Part shown: positions 1 through 11,752 of the stretch, piece by piece
Position numbering within the stretch: position 1 is the first letter of the stretch
How the letters are laid out: each line of letters begins with the position of its first letter
The notes under the pieces: model-generated
Databases searched by the model: none
Told to the model about the DNA's origin: nothing
Seen by the model: only the letters and a program-made list of their open reading frames with translations
Assembly (NCBI GenBank): GCA_937995335.1
Contig: CALKIH010000042.1
Span: 1 to 64,000 of the forward strand
Origin: UBA2357 sp002344625
Lineage (GTDB): Bacteria > Pseudomonadota > Gammaproteobacteria > Burkholderiales > Rhodocyclaceae
Reading direction: 5' to 3'
DNA length: 64,000 bases
Translations under genes and position numbers: made by a program

Positions 1-82
1 AGACAAAAAGCGGTTGATTGCATGAATCAGGCGACAACTATCTTGACGCGCTCCGTGGTGCCCGGTGAGCGTTGCGACGGCG

Positions 83-121
83 CCCCCCGTCAAGCGGTCC
101 GTTCGACCGCTTGACGGGGGG
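83..121 (-). terminator. Strong hairpin downstream of glgP
   Basis: A perfect 17-bp inverted repeat (83-99 with 105-121) with a 5-nt loop starts 22 bases after the glgP stop. It ends the leftward glycogen operon. No clear T tract follows on either strand, so it may be a transcription barrier or an RNA 3'-end stabiliser rather than a classical intrinsic terminator. Confidence 0.6.
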
Positions 122-143
122 CTTTGCGGCGGCGGGCGGTCGT

Positions 144-2609
<2,466 letters not shown>

Positions 2610-2653
2610 GTGGGGGCGTCCTGGTCGTTCTGTTATGAATCCGGTGCGTCGAT

Positions 2654-4114
2654 TCAGGTGGAAATCCGTGCGTACAGCGCCAGATAGGCACGCGCCGCGC
2701 CCGCCCAGCCGCAGGGTTGGCGCATGGCGCGTTGCTGCACTGCCTGCCATTCGGCCGTCCGGCGGTAGAGGGCGAATGCGCGCGCGGCCGCCCGGAGCAG
2801 GGCGTCGGGCGAGAATTCGCTGAACATGAAGCCGGTCGCGTCGCTATCCAGCGTCTCGAGGCGGGTGTCGTTGACCGTGTCGGCGAGCCCGCCCACCGTA
2901 CGCACCAACGGCAGGGTGCCGTAGGTGAGGCCGTAGAGCTGGGTCAGGCCACAGGGTTCGAAGCGCGATGGCACCATGATCACGTCGCTGCCGGCGATGA
3001 GACGGTGGGCAAAGGCTTCGTCATAGCCGATCGTGACCGCGACGGATGCCGGATGCGCTGCGGCGGCCGCCCGGAACGCGTCTTCCAGCCCCGCGTCACC
3101 GCTGCCGAGCAGTGCGAACTGGGCGCCGTTTTCGAGCAGTGCCGGCAGTGCGCGCAGGACCAGGTGCAGGCCTTTCTGGTCGGTGAGGCGGCTCACCACG
3201 GCAAGAATCGGGGCGGTCGCGGCCGGCGCGAGGCCGAGTTCCTGCTGCAGGGCGGTCTTGCAGCGGCGTTTGCCGGCAAGCGCGTCGGCGCTGTAGTTCG
3301 CGGCCAGCGCGGGGTCGGTGGCCGGGTTCCACACCGACTCGTCGACACCGTTGAGGATGCCCGACAAGTCGTCGGCGCGATCGCGCAGCAGCCCGTCCAG
3401 GCCGCAGCCTTGCTCGGCGCCCTGGATCTCGCGCGCATAGGTCGGGCTGACGGTGGTGATATGGTGGGCGTAGTAGAGCCCGGCCTTCATGAAGTTGATC
3501 TGGCCGTGGAACTCGACGCCATGCATCGCGAAGAAATGCGCCGGCAGGCCCAGTTCGGCAAAGTGATGGGCCGCGAACTGCCCCTGGTAGGCGAGGTTGT
3601 GCACGGTATAGACGCTGCCGGCCAGACGCCGCTGCCACGCCTGCGCCGCCGCGGCCAGGTAGGCCGGGGCGAGCGCCGCGTGCCAGTCGTGGGCATGTAC
3701 CACTTCCGCGTGCCACAAGGGGTCCAGCCCGATCGCCAGTTGTGCCGCCGTCCACCCGAGCAGCGCGAAGCGCAGGTGGTTGTCGGCGTGGGGGTGCTGC
3801 TTGGCGTCGGCATAGGGTCCGCCGTCGCGCAGGTAGTAGGCGGGGGCGTCGATCACGTAGGCATCGATGCCGCAGGCCGGCAGATGGCCAAACAGCAGGC
3901 GCGCGCCGGCGCGTGCCATCTCGCCCGGCGGGGCCAGCCGGGCGACTTCGGCGGGTTCGCGCAGCCCGGCCAGGATCGGGGCGAAGCCCGGCAACAGCAC
4001 CCGTGCTTCGGCGCCGAGCGCGAGCAGGGCGGGGGGGAGCGCACCGGCCACGTCGGCGAGCCCGCCGGTTTTCAGCAATGGATATATTTCGGCGCAGACC
4101 TGCAGGATGCGCAT
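2654..4114 (-). CDS. glgA: Glycogen synthase (ADP-glucose type)
   Basis: A 486-residue GT5 glycogen synthase that elongates alpha-1,4-glucan from ADP-glucose. The N-terminal KTGGLADVAGALP motif binds the nucleotide sugar, and the C-terminal RFEPCGLTQLYGLTYG motif holds the conserved retaining-glycosyltransferase Glu. Length is typical. It lies 169 nt after pgm and 44 nt before glgP on the same strand. No ADP-glucose pyrophosphorylase (glgC) is present in the window, so the substrate must be supplied from elsewhere. Two GGGATTCTT direct repeats (about 4203-4211 and 4233-4241) lie in the leader upstream of the gene; their role is unknown. Confidence 0.95.
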   Translation of the reverse strand: MRILQVCAEIYPLLKTGGLADVAGALPPALLALGAEARVLLPGFAPILAGLREPAEVARLAPPGEMARAGARLLFGHLPACGIDAYVIDAPAYYLRDGGPYADAKQHPHADNHLRFALLGWTAAQLAIGLDPLWHAEVVHAHDWHAALAPAYLAAAAQAWQRRLAGSVYTVHNLAYQGQFAAHHFAELGLPAHFFAMHGVEFHGQINFMKAGLYYAHHITTVSPTYAREIQGAEQGCGLDGLLRDRADDLSGILNGVDESVWNPATDPALAANYSADALAGKRRCKTALQQELGLAPAATAPILAVVSRLTDQKGLHLVLRALPALLENGAQFALLGSGDAGLEDAFRAAAAAHPASVAVTIGYDEAFAHRLIAGSDVIMVPSRFEPCGLTQLYGLTYGTLPLVRTVGGLADTVNDTRLETLDSDATGFMFSEFSPDALLRAAARAFALYRRTAEWQAVQQRAMRQPCGWAGAARAYLALYARIST

Positions 4115-4283
4115 CGTATCTTCCTCAATGTGCCGCGAGCACGCGGTGGGCTAAGACCCCCGCACCGTCCGCGGTCTGGCAGGCGCGCCGGGCGCCGGGT
4201 TCGGGATTCTTGCCGAAATCATGACCGGAATTGGGATTCTTCGCATCGTCTTCGCGCGATTCGTCAACAGGCCGGGCCGCTTT

Positions 4284-5921
4284 TCAGGTGATCACGCTCG
4301 CGTGCGGCATGCCGCTGTGGTGGCGGATTCCGGCGAGCGTGTCGGCAATGTCGACCAGGGCTGCGAGCGCCTGCTGGGTCGGGTGGTCGTGCGCGGCGGC
4401 GGAGGCCGCGTAGCGCTCGAGGTAGACCCGCAGTGTCGCCCCGTCGGTGCCGGTGCCGGAAAGGCGAAACACGATGCGACTGCCGTCGTCGAAGCGCAGC
4501 CGCACGCCCTGGCGGGCGCTGACCGAGCCGTCGACCGGATCGGTGTAGGCGAAATCGTCCGCGTGCGTGATGCGCAAGCCGGCGCCGCAGTCGTGCCCCG
4601 CGAGGTCCGGCAAGCGGGCACGCAGCGCTGCCATCAAGTGGTCGGCGCGCTCGGTCGGAATGCCTTCCCAATCATGGCGCGAGTAGTAGTGCCGGCCGAA
4701 GCGTGCCCAGTGCGCACGCACCAGCGATTCGACCGACTCGCCGCTGACGGCGAGCAGGTTGAGCCAGAACAGCACCGCCCAGAGGCCGTCCTTTTCCCGC
4801 ACGTGGGTGGAGCCGGTGCCGTAGCTTTCTTCGCCACACAGCGTCGCGCGTCCGGCGTCGAGCAGATTGCCGAAGAATTTCCAGCCGGTCGGTGTCTCGT
4901 AACAGGGTATGCCGAGGGCCTGCGCGACCGCGTCGGCGGCGCACGAAGTCGGCATCGAGCGCGCGATGCCGGCGAGACCGTCGCGATAACCGGGTACGCG
5001 CCGCGCGTTCGCCGCCAGCACCGCCAGGCTGTCCGACGGGGTCACGACGAAGCCGCGCCCGAGAATCATGTTGCGGTCGGCGTCGCCGTCGGATGCGGCG
5101 CCGAAATCGGGCGCGCCGGGCGCGCTCATCGCGGCGATCAGCCCGGTCGCGTGGGCCGGGTTGGGGTCGGGATGATGGCCGCCGAAGTCTTCCAGCGGCT
5201 CGCCGTTGACCACGGTGCCGGCGGGTGCGCCGAGCATGCCCTCGATGATCACCTTCGCGTACGGGCCGCCGACCGCGCTCATCGCGTCGAAGCGCATCCG
5301 GTGACCGGCGGCGAACCACGCGCGCATCGCGTCGAAGTCGAACAATGCCTGCATCAGCGCCGCGTAGTCGGTCACCGGGTCGATGACCTCGACCCGCATC
5401 TCGCCCAGGTGCTGGGTGCCGAGCGTATCGAGATCGATGTCGGGCGTGTCGGTCGCGATGGCATAACGGTCGATCCCGAGGCTGCGCTGATGAATCGCCT
5501 CGGTGAGTTTCTCGGGCGCCGGTCCGCCGTTGCCGATGTTGTACTTGATCCCGAAATCACCGTCCGGCCCGCCCGGGTTGTGGCTCGCCGACAGGATGAT
5601 GCCGCCGTGGGCGCCGCGGCGCCGGATCACCGCGCTCACGGCCGGTGTGGACAGCAGCGCGCCGTGCCCGACCATGACGTGCGCGACACCGTGGGCGGCC
5701 GCCATGCGCAGAATGGTCTGCACCGCGACCCGGTTGTGAAAGCGCCCGTCACCGCCCAGCACCAGGGTCTGGCCCGCGAGGTCGGGAAGCGTGTCGAACA
5801 GCGACTGGACGAAATTCTCCAGATAGTGCGGTTGCTGGAATACCGTGACCTTCTTGCGCAGGCCCGAGGTGCCCGGGCGCTGGTCGGCGAACGGGCGGGT
5901 GGCGACATGTGCGATTTTCAT
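4284..5921 (-). CDS. pgm: Phosphoglucomutase, alpha-D-glucose type
   Basis: A 545-residue phosphohexomutase interconverting glucose 1-phosphate and glucose 6-phosphate. The phosphoserine loop SASHNPGG, the metal loop DGDADRN, the sugar-specificity loop GEESYGTGS and the C-terminal phosphate-binding RLSGTGTDGAT are all visible. The N-terminus MKIAHVATRPFADQRPGTSG is typical of the GlgP-linked Pgm family, which fixes the start at 5921 instead of an upstream ATG. In this operon it connects glycogen metabolism (GlgP/GlgA) with the Zwf/Entner-Doudoroff entry point. Confidence 0.95.
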   Translation of the reverse strand: MKIAHVATRPFADQRPGTSGLRKKVTVFQQPHYLENFVQSLFDTLPDLAGQTLVLGGDGRFHNRVAVQTILRMAAAHGVAHVMVGHGALLSTPAVSAVIRRRGAHGGIILSASHNPGGPDGDFGIKYNIGNGGPAPEKLTEAIHQRSLGIDRYAIATDTPDIDLDTLGTQHLGEMRVEVIDPVTDYAALMQALFDFDAMRAWFAAGHRMRFDAMSAVGGPYAKVIIEGMLGAPAGTVVNGEPLEDFGGHHPDPNPAHATGLIAAMSAPGAPDFGAASDGDADRNMILGRGFVVTPSDSLAVLAANARRVPGYRDGLAGIARSMPTSCAADAVAQALGIPCYETPTGWKFFGNLLDAGRATLCGEESYGTGSTHVREKDGLWAVLFWLNLLAVSGESVESLVRAHWARFGRHYYSRHDWEGIPTERADHLMAALRARLPDLAGHDCGAGLRITHADDFAYTDPVDGSVSARQGVRLRFDDGSRIVFRLSGTGTDGATLRVYLERYAASAAAHDHPTQQALAALVDIADTLAGIRHHSGMPHASVIT

Positions 5922-6027
5922 GGTGGGACTCGACGGGTTTGGGTTTGCGGATACGGTTTGGAGGGTCGGCCGGCACGCCGCCGGGATTTGTGTCGCGGCG
6001 TGATGACGCACCGCGGTGGGCGGGCCC

Positions 6028-8277
6028 TCAGCCGTCGCACACCAGCATGACCGTCGCCAGGGGCGGGAGCGTCATGCTCAGCGAGTGCTCGCGGCCTTGC
6101 CACCCGATCGGCTGGCTGGTGAGCGGCGGATTGTGTACGCCGGAGCCCCAATACACGTCGGCATCGGTGTTGATGAGCTCTCGCCAGGTGCCGGCATGCG
6201 GCACGCCGATGCGCCAGTTCGGGCGTACCACCGGGGTGAAGTTGCAGACCACCACCACGCGGCTGCCGTCGCGGGCGCGCCGTTCGAACACCAGCACCGA
6301 ATGCGCGGCGTCGTCATGGCTGATCCAGGCGAACCCGTCGGGGTCGACATCCTGTTCGTACAGCGCCGGATGGGCGCGCAGCGTCAGGTTGAGATCGCGC
6401 ACCAGTCTTTGCATGCCCGCGTGCGGGGTGTGTTCGAGCAGATGCCAGGGGAGCGCGGCGTCGGCCGTCCATTCGCGCCATGGCGCGAACTCGCAACCCA
6501 TGAACAGCAGCTTCTTGCCCGGATGGCCCCACATGTAGCCGTACAGCAGGCGCAGGTTTGCGAACTTCTGCCAGTCGTCGCCCGGCATCTTGGCGAGCAG
6601 CGAGCCCTTGCCGTGCACGACTTCGTCATGCGAGAGCGGCAGCACGAAGTTCTCGGTGAACGCATACATCAGCGAAAAGCGGATCTGGTCGTGATGGTGC
6701 TTGCGATGCACCGGGTCGCGCGCCATGTAGGCCAGCATGTCGTTCATCCAGCCCATGTTCCACTTGAAGTGAAAGCCGAGCCCGCCCGATTTCAGGTCGG
6801 GCGACGGCGGGCGGCTGACTTCGGGGAAGGCCGTCGATTCCTCCGCCAGCGTGATCGCCTCGGGGCGCTGGGTGCCGACCAGGTGATTCATGCGCCGCAG
6901 GAATTCGATCGCCTCGAGGTTCTCGCGCCCGCCGTGGCGGTTGGGTATCCACTCGCCGTGCTTGCGGCTGTAGTCGCGGTAGAGCATCGAGGCGACCGCA
7001 TCGACCCGCAACCCGTCTACCGCGAAACGTTCGATCCAGTACAGCGCGTTGCTGGTGAGGTAGTTACGCACCTCGGTGCGGCCGTAGTTGTAGATCAGCG
7101 TGTTCCAGTCCTGGTGGAAGCCCTCGCGCGGATCGGCGTGTTCGTAAAGATGGGTGCCGTCGAAGCGGGCGAGCCCGTGCTCGTCGGCCGGGAAGTGGGC
7201 TGGTACCCAGTCGAGGATCACGCCGATGCCGGCCGCGTGTGCCGCTTCGGTGAAGGCGCGCAGGTCTTCCGGGGGGCCGAAACGCGCGGTCGGCGCATAC
7301 AGGCCGGTGGGCTGGTAGCCCCACGACCCGTCGAACGGGTGCTCATGGATCGGCAGCAGTTCGATATGCGTGAACCCCTGGGCGGCCACGTAGGGAATCA
7401 GGCGTTCCGTCAGTTCGGCGTAGCTCAGCCACTCGCCGCGCTCGTTGCGCTGCCACGACCCCAGGTGCACCTCGTAGATGCTGACCGGTGCGTCGAGCGC
7501 ATTGGCGCGCCGGCGCCCGGGGTCGGTCGCCACGCCCGGCAGCAGGCGCTGCACCACCGACGCGGTGTGGGGGCGCATTTCGGCCCGGAATGCGAACGGG
7601 TCGGCCTTGCTGCGCAGCACGCCGTCCGATCCGAGTATTTCGAATTTGTAGAGGTCGCCGGGGCCGGCCTGGGGCACGAAGATCTCCCATGCGCCGCACT
7701 CGCGCCGCAGCCGCATCATGTGGCGGCGGCCGTCCCAGCTGTTGAAGCTGCCGACCACCGACACCCGCCGCGCGGCCGGCGCCCACACCGCGAAGCGGGT
7801 GCCGGCGATGCCGTCGACGCTGACCGGATGGGCGCCCAGCCATTCGTAAGGGCGATGGTGGGTGCCTTCGGCCAGCAGCCAGATGTCGAGGTCGTTGATC
7901 TGCGGGCCGAAGCGGTAGGGGTCGTCGATATCGACCGGTTCGGCGGTCGCGCCGTCGCTGCCGGTCCACCGCACCCGCAGCCGGTAGGCAAAGGCCTTGC
8001 GCCGGCGCGGCATCACCGCGGTGAACAGCGCGCTGTCATCCTGCCGGTCGAGTGCCGCGACGCGGCGCCCGTCCGCGCCGATGACCGCCACGCTCGCGGC
8101 GCCCGGCAGCAGGGCGCGCACCACGACATGCGGTCCGCTTTGGTGCATGCCCAGCACCGAGAACGGATCGGGATGCCCCGCGTCCATCAGGGTCGCGAGC
8201 GTCGCACCGTCGACCCGGCCGCCGTTGCCGGGCGTGGCGGCGCTGTCATGCCCGCTGTCATGTCGTTCGTTGCTCAT
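6028..8277 (-). CDS. glgB: 1,4-alpha-glucan branching enzyme
   Basis: A 749-residue GH13 glycogen branching enzyme. It has the N1 and CBM48 modules in the first 220 or so residues, then the catalytic barrel with DGLRVDAVAS (nucleophile Asp), EEST (general acid Glu) and LSHDEVVHGK (transition-state His/Asp). The start at 8277 (MSNERHD) follows GGAACACGAACATC and excludes 11 unlikely residues from an upstream ATG. It lies 34 nt after glk and 106 nt before pgm on the same strand. It introduces alpha-1,6 branches into the glucan made by GlgA. Confidence 0.96.
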   Translation of the reverse strand: MSNERHDSGHDSAATPGNGGRVDGATLATLMDAGHPDPFSVLGMHQSGPHVVVRALLPGAASVAVIGADGRRVAALDRQDDSALFTAVMPRRRKAFAYRLRVRWTGSDGATAEPVDIDDPYRFGPQINDLDIWLLAEGTHHRPYEWLGAHPVSVDGIAGTRFAVWAPAARRVSVVGSFNSWDGRRHMMRLRRECGAWEIFVPQAGPGDLYKFEILGSDGVLRSKADPFAFRAEMRPHTASVVQRLLPGVATDPGRRRANALDAPVSIYEVHLGSWQRNERGEWLSYAELTERLIPYVAAQGFTHIELLPIHEHPFDGSWGYQPTGLYAPTARFGPPEDLRAFTEAAHAAGIGVILDWVPAHFPADEHGLARFDGTHLYEHADPREGFHQDWNTLIYNYGRTEVRNYLTSNALYWIERFAVDGLRVDAVASMLYRDYSRKHGEWIPNRHGGRENLEAIEFLRRMNHLVGTQRPEAITLAEESTAFPEVSRPPSPDLKSGGLGFHFKWNMGWMNDMLAYMARDPVHRKHHHDQIRFSLMYAFTENFVLPLSHDEVVHGKGSLLAKMPGDDWQKFANLRLLYGYMWGHPGKKLLFMGCEFAPWREWTADAALPWHLLEHTPHAGMQRLVRDLNLTLRAHPALYEQDVDPDGFAWISHDDAAHSVLVFERRARDGSRVVVVCNFTPVVRPNWRIGVPHAGTWRELINTDADVYWGSGVHNPPLTSQPIGWQGREHSLSMTLPPLATVMLVCDG

Positions 8278-8311
8278 GATGTTCGTGTTCCTGTTCGCGT
8301 CGCGTTCCACA

Positions 8312-9346
8312 TTATGCAGGCGGCGTGCCTGGCCGGTCAGGCACGTGGCCGGCGCGTGCGTCGTGGCCGATCGGCAGCGGCGTTTCGAGCGCGCGCGCCG
8401 CGCCGCGCAGCGCGGGGTAGGGGGCGTCGATGACGTAGGTCGGGATGTTCGCCAGATAGGCGCTGAAGCGGCCCTTGTGCTCGAAACGCCGGCGAAACGC
8501 CGAAGCCGCGAAGAAGGGCCCCAGCCTGGGCACGATGCCGCCGCCCACGTACACCCCGCCGCGCGCGCCCAGGATCAGCGCGAGATCGGCGGCCACCGTG
8601 CCGAGCATCGCGCAAAACGTGTGCAGCGTCTCGACACACGCCGGGCAGGTGCCGGCGAGGCCGTGCGCGCTGATCTCGGCGCTGCCGAGGGTGCGCGCCG
8701 GCTGGCCGGCGAGCCGGACGATCGCGTCGTGGAGGGCGACCAGGCCGGGCCCCGACAGCACCCGCTCGGCCGAAACGTGTCCGTACTGCTCGCCGAGCAC
8801 GGCGAGGATCGCGGCTTCGCGCGCAGTGCACGCCGGCATCGTGATGTGGCCGCCTTCGCCGGCGAGCGGTACGTGGTGGTCGCCGCACGGCAGCAGGCCC
8901 GAGACGCCGAGCCCGGTGCCGGCCCCGAGCAGCCCGATCGCATGGCCGGCGAGCGCCGTGCCGCCGCCGACCTGCCGGCGCTCGCCGGCCTGCAGGTCGC
9001 GCAGCGACATCGCCAGCGCGGTGAAGTCGTTGATGACCAGCAGCCGATCGAAACCCAGCGCAGCGCGCACGGCTTCGATCGAAAAGGTCCAGTGGTGGTT
9101 GGTCATCGCGACCCGGTCGCCGCCGACCGGATTGGCGATGCCGAGGGCGGCGACCCGCGGGGCCGGCAGCCCTGCGGCCGCCAGGTAGGCGCGAATCGCG
9201 TCGTCGATGCCGGGATAGTCGGCGCAGGCGAGCGTGCGGACATGGCTGGGCGGGTGGCCCGGCGCGGGCACGATCGCGAAGCGGGCGTTGGTGCCGCCAA
9301 CGTCGCCGACCAGGCGCGCGTCGCTTTCAGCGCGTCCAGAAGACAT
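8312..9346 (-). CDS. glk: Glucokinase (stand-alone, intact)
   Basis: A 344-residue bacterial glucokinase that makes glucose 6-phosphate from glucose and ATP. All key motifs are intact: ATP phosphate loop GDVGGTNARFA, catalytic Asp in VINDFTALAMSL, second phosphate loop GAGTGLGVSG, sugar-binding GEGGH and HVSAERVLSG. The start overlaps the pgl 3' end by 20 nt, indicating translational coupling. It contrasts with the second, degenerate glucokinase domain at 14.3-15.3 kb, so this copy is probably the working glucokinase. Confidence 0.95.
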   Translation of the reverse strand: MSSGRAESDARLVGDVGGTNARFAIVPAPGHPPSHVRTLACADYPGIDDAIRAYLAAAGLPAPRVAALGIANPVGGDRVAMTNHHWTFSIEAVRAALGFDRLLVINDFTALAMSLRDLQAGERRQVGGGTALAGHAIGLLGAGTGLGVSGLLPCGDHHVPLAGEGGHITMPACTAREAAILAVLGEQYGHVSAERVLSGPGLVALHDAIVRLAGQPARTLGSAEISAHGLAGTCPACVETLHTFCAMLGTVAADLALILGARGGVYVGGGIVPRLGPFFAASAFRRRFEHKGRFSAYLANIPTYVIDAPYPALRGAARALETPLPIGHDARAGHVPDRPGTPPA

Positions 9347-10022
9347 GGCACGGCACCTCGTCTTGCTGGACCACTGCGCGGATCGGCAGGGCGTCGACGG
9401 CGCCCGGCTTCAGGGCTTCGCACAAGACCGGCCATTTGCCGCTGCCGGTGAAGTGAAGGGTGAGCAGGCATGTGTCGAGGAGTGCCGCCGCGGTCAGCGA
9501 AACGCGATCGTGCGGCGCTGTGGCCGGCCTCACGCCGATGCAGTCCGGCGTGGCCACGGCCGATGCGGTGGCCAGCCGCGCGGCCGACGGAAACAGCGAC
9601 GCGGTGTGGCCGTCTTCGCCCATGCCCAGCATCACCACGTCGAAGGGGCGGCGCAGTTGCGCGAGCGCCGCGTGGGCGCGCTCCAATCCCGCCCACGGCT
9701 CGGGCGCGCCGTTGAACAGCGGGATGAAGCGGGCAGTGGCGGCCTCGCCCCGCAGCAGCCGCGCGCGCACCGCGCGCTCGTTGCTGTCGGGATGGTCGGC
9801 TGCCACCCAGCGCTCGTCGGCCAGCGTGATCGTGACCTTGTCCCACGCTAGGCGGGTCGCGGCGAGGCGCGCGAACAGCCCGTGCGGCGTGCGCCCGCCC
9901 GAAACCACCATGCTCGCTTCGCCGCGCGACGCGATGCCCAGGCGCAGCTGACCGGCCACCGTGGCGCACAGCGCGGCCTCGAGCGCGTCGGCGTCGCCAA
10001 AGCGGTTGAGCACGAGCGCCAT
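9327..10022 (-). CDS. pgl: 6-phosphogluconolactonase
   Basis: A 231-residue DevB/SOL-family lactonase hydrolysing 6-phosphogluconolactone to 6-phosphogluconate. Family motifs seen are SGGRTPHGLF (phosphate binding), LADERWVAADHPDSNE, and MLGMGEDGHTASLFP with the catalytic His. Its ATG shares one base with the zwf stop (TGATG), and its 3' end overlaps glk by 20 nt. It is the second step after Zwf. Confidence 0.95.
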   Translation of the reverse strand: MALVLNRFGDADALEAALCATVAGQLRLGIASRGEASMVVSGGRTPHGLFARLAATRLAWDKVTITLADERWVAADHPDSNERAVRARLLRGEAATARFIPLFNGAPEPWAGLERAHAALAQLRRPFDVVMLGMGEDGHTASLFPSAARLATASAVATPDCIGVRPATAPHDRVSLTAAALLDTCLLTLHFTGSGKWPVLCEALKPGAVDALPIRAVVQQDEVPCHVFWTR

Positions 10023-11482
10023 CAAAGCTCCTCCTGCCAGTGGAATCCCTCGCGGCCCAGCAGGGCGGTCGAAGCGGCCGGCCCCCAGGTGCCGGCCGTG
10101 TACGGCTTGGGCGCGTCGCCCGACTCGTGCCAGCTCGACATGATCGGCTCGACCCACTTCCATGCGGCTTCCTGCTCGTCGCGGCGCACGAACAGGGTCA
10201 GGTTGCCGCGCATCACATCCATCAGCAAGCGTTCGTAGGCTTCGAGGCGGCGCGGATGCGTGCCCTCGGCGAAGTCGAGATCGAGCGATACCGGGTTCAG
10301 CACCATCTGATCGCCCGGGCGCTTGGCCTGCAGATGCAGTTGCACGCTTTCGTCGGGCTGCATGGTGATGACCAGGTGGTTGTTGTTGAGGCCTTTGGTG
10401 CGTTTGCCGAAGATCGAGTGCGGCACCGCGCGGAAGTTGATGACGATCTCGGCGACGCGTTCCTGCATGCGTTTGCCGGTACGCAGGAAGAACGGCACGT
10501 CGGCCCAGCGCCAGGTGTCGATGTTGGCCTGCAGCGCGACGAAGGTCTCGGTACGGCTGGCGGGGGCGACGCCGGGTTCGTCGAGATAGCCGGCTACCGG
10601 CTGGCCGCCGCTGGCACCGGCCCGGTACTGCCCGCGCACGGTGCGCAAGGGCACTTCGTCGGCCGCGATCGGGCGCAACGCGCGCAGGATCTTGAGCTTT
10701 TCGTCGCGCACCGCGTCGGCGTCGATCGAGGCCGGCGGCTCCATCGCGACGATGCACAGCAGCTGCAGCAGGTGGTTCTGCACCATGTCGCGCAGCGAGC
10801 CGGTCTTGTCGTAGAACTCGGCCCGCTGTTCGACGCCGATCTGCTCGGCCACCGTGATCTGCACGTCGCTGATCCACTCGCGCCGCCACAGGGGTTCGAA
10901 GAGTGCATTGCCGAAACGCAGCGCGAGCAGGTTCTGCACCGATTCCTTGCCGAGGTAGTGATCGATCCGATAGATCTGCTCTTCGGTGAAGTAGCGTCCG
11001 ACCTCGTCGTTGATCTCGCGCGACGACGCGAGGTCGTTGCCGAGCGGCTTTTCGAGCACGACCCGGCTGTCGGGCGTGATCAGGCCGGTTTCGTGCAGAT
11101 GCCTGCAGATGGCGGTGAACAGGGTCGGTGCGGTCGACAGGTAGTAGACCTGGCTGCGGCGGCCGACCTCGCCGAGACATTCCGCCAGCGCGGCGAAGCG
11201 CTCGCGGTCGCGGACGTCCACCGCACGGTAGCGGATCCGCGCGGCAAAGGCCTGCCACAGATGCGCGTCGAAGTCCTCGCCCAGGAAGCGTTGGCACTGC
11301 GCCTGCGCGATTTCGCGGTAGCGGCCGGTATCGATGGTTTCGCGCGCGATGCCGATGATCGAGACGTCCGGGCCGAGCATCGCGTCGCAGTGCAGATGGT
11401 AGAGCGCCGGCAGCAGCTTGCGCATGACCAGGTCGCCGGTTCCGCCGAATAAGACGACATCCTGTCCGGGTTGTGATGGCAT
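10022..11482 (-). CDS. zwf: Glucose-6-phosphate 1-dehydrogenase
   Basis: A 486-residue G6PDH converting glucose 6-phosphate to 6-phosphogluconolactone with NAD(P). The dinucleotide loop FGGTGDLVMRKLLPALY is at the N-terminus and the active-site RIDHYLGKE around residue 170. It is the first gene of the seven-gene leftward operon; its promoter at 11527-11555 carries a HexR-like operator, so the whole operon down to glgP is probably under HexR control. Confidence 0.96.
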   Translation of the reverse strand: MPSQPGQDVVLFGGTGDLVMRKLLPALYHLHCDAMLGPDVSIIGIARETIDTGRYREIAQAQCQRFLGEDFDAHLWQAFAARIRYRAVDVRDRERFAALAECLGEVGRRSQVYYLSTAPTLFTAICRHLHETGLITPDSRVVLEKPLGNDLASSREINDEVGRYFTEEQIYRIDHYLGKESVQNLLALRFGNALFEPLWRREWISDVQITVAEQIGVEQRAEFYDKTGSLRDMVQNHLLQLLCIVAMEPPASIDADAVRDEKLKILRALRPIAADEVPLRTVRGQYRAGASGGQPVAGYLDEPGVAPASRTETFVALQANIDTWRWADVPFFLRTGKRMQERVAEIVINFRAVPHSIFGKRTKGLNNNHLVITMQPDESVQLHLQAKRPGDQMVLNPVSLDLDFAEGTHPRRLEAYERLLMDVMRGNLTLFVRRDEQEAAWKWVEPIMSSWHESGDAPKPYTAGTWGPAASTALLGREGFHWQEEL

Positions 11483-11526
11483 CGTGCTCTCACGGTTGGA
11501 AAGGCGTGATCACGCCCTTGGGCGAA

Positions 11527-11555
11527 ACTATAAGTAGTCAGACTACAGAAAGCAA
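11527..11555 (-). promoter_or_regulatory. zwf promoter with HexR-like operator
   Basis: On the minus strand a -35 TTGCTT (11555-11550) and a -10 TATAGT (11532-11527) are spaced by exactly 17 bp. The palindrome TGTAGTCTGACTACT (11547-11533) fills the spacer. It closely matches the known HexR consensus TGTARTTWWAYTACA. Binding there would block RNA polymerase; release by KDPG is the known family behaviour. The promoter starts about 45 nt before the zwf ATG. Confidence 0.75.
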
Positions 11556-11693
11556 GAATCACGGCGCGATCCCGTCGCGTGCCGGATCGTGTCCGCGCGC
11601 CTGCCGCCGCTGCCCCGATCCCCGTGGTGCCGCATTAATTGGCGTTTTCGCCGCATTCAACCCGGTGATGTGTACGGTGTTGCAAGAAAGGTT

Positions 11694-11722
11694 TTGATTT
11701 TCGTCTGTAGTTAAACTACGCT
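11694..11722 (+). promoter_or_regulatory. edd promoter with HexR-like operator
   Basis: TTGATT (11694-11699), a 17-bp spacer and TACGCT (11717-11722) form a candidate sigma-70 promoter. The palindrome TGTAGTTAAACTACG at 11706-11720 lies over the spacer and -10 and is a near-perfect HexR site. It mirrors the operator at zwf, so both divergent operons should respond together. Confidence 0.75.
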
Positions 11723-11752
11723 TCAAGCGTGTTTTCATCACCGAGAACGACG

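Noticed and set aside
4221..6050. 609-codon open frame opposite pgm
   Set aside because: Shadow of pgm in third-codon-GC-rich DNA; no recognisable domain.
6016..8433. 805-codon open frame opposite glgB
   Set aside because: Mirror frame of glgB; composition-driven.
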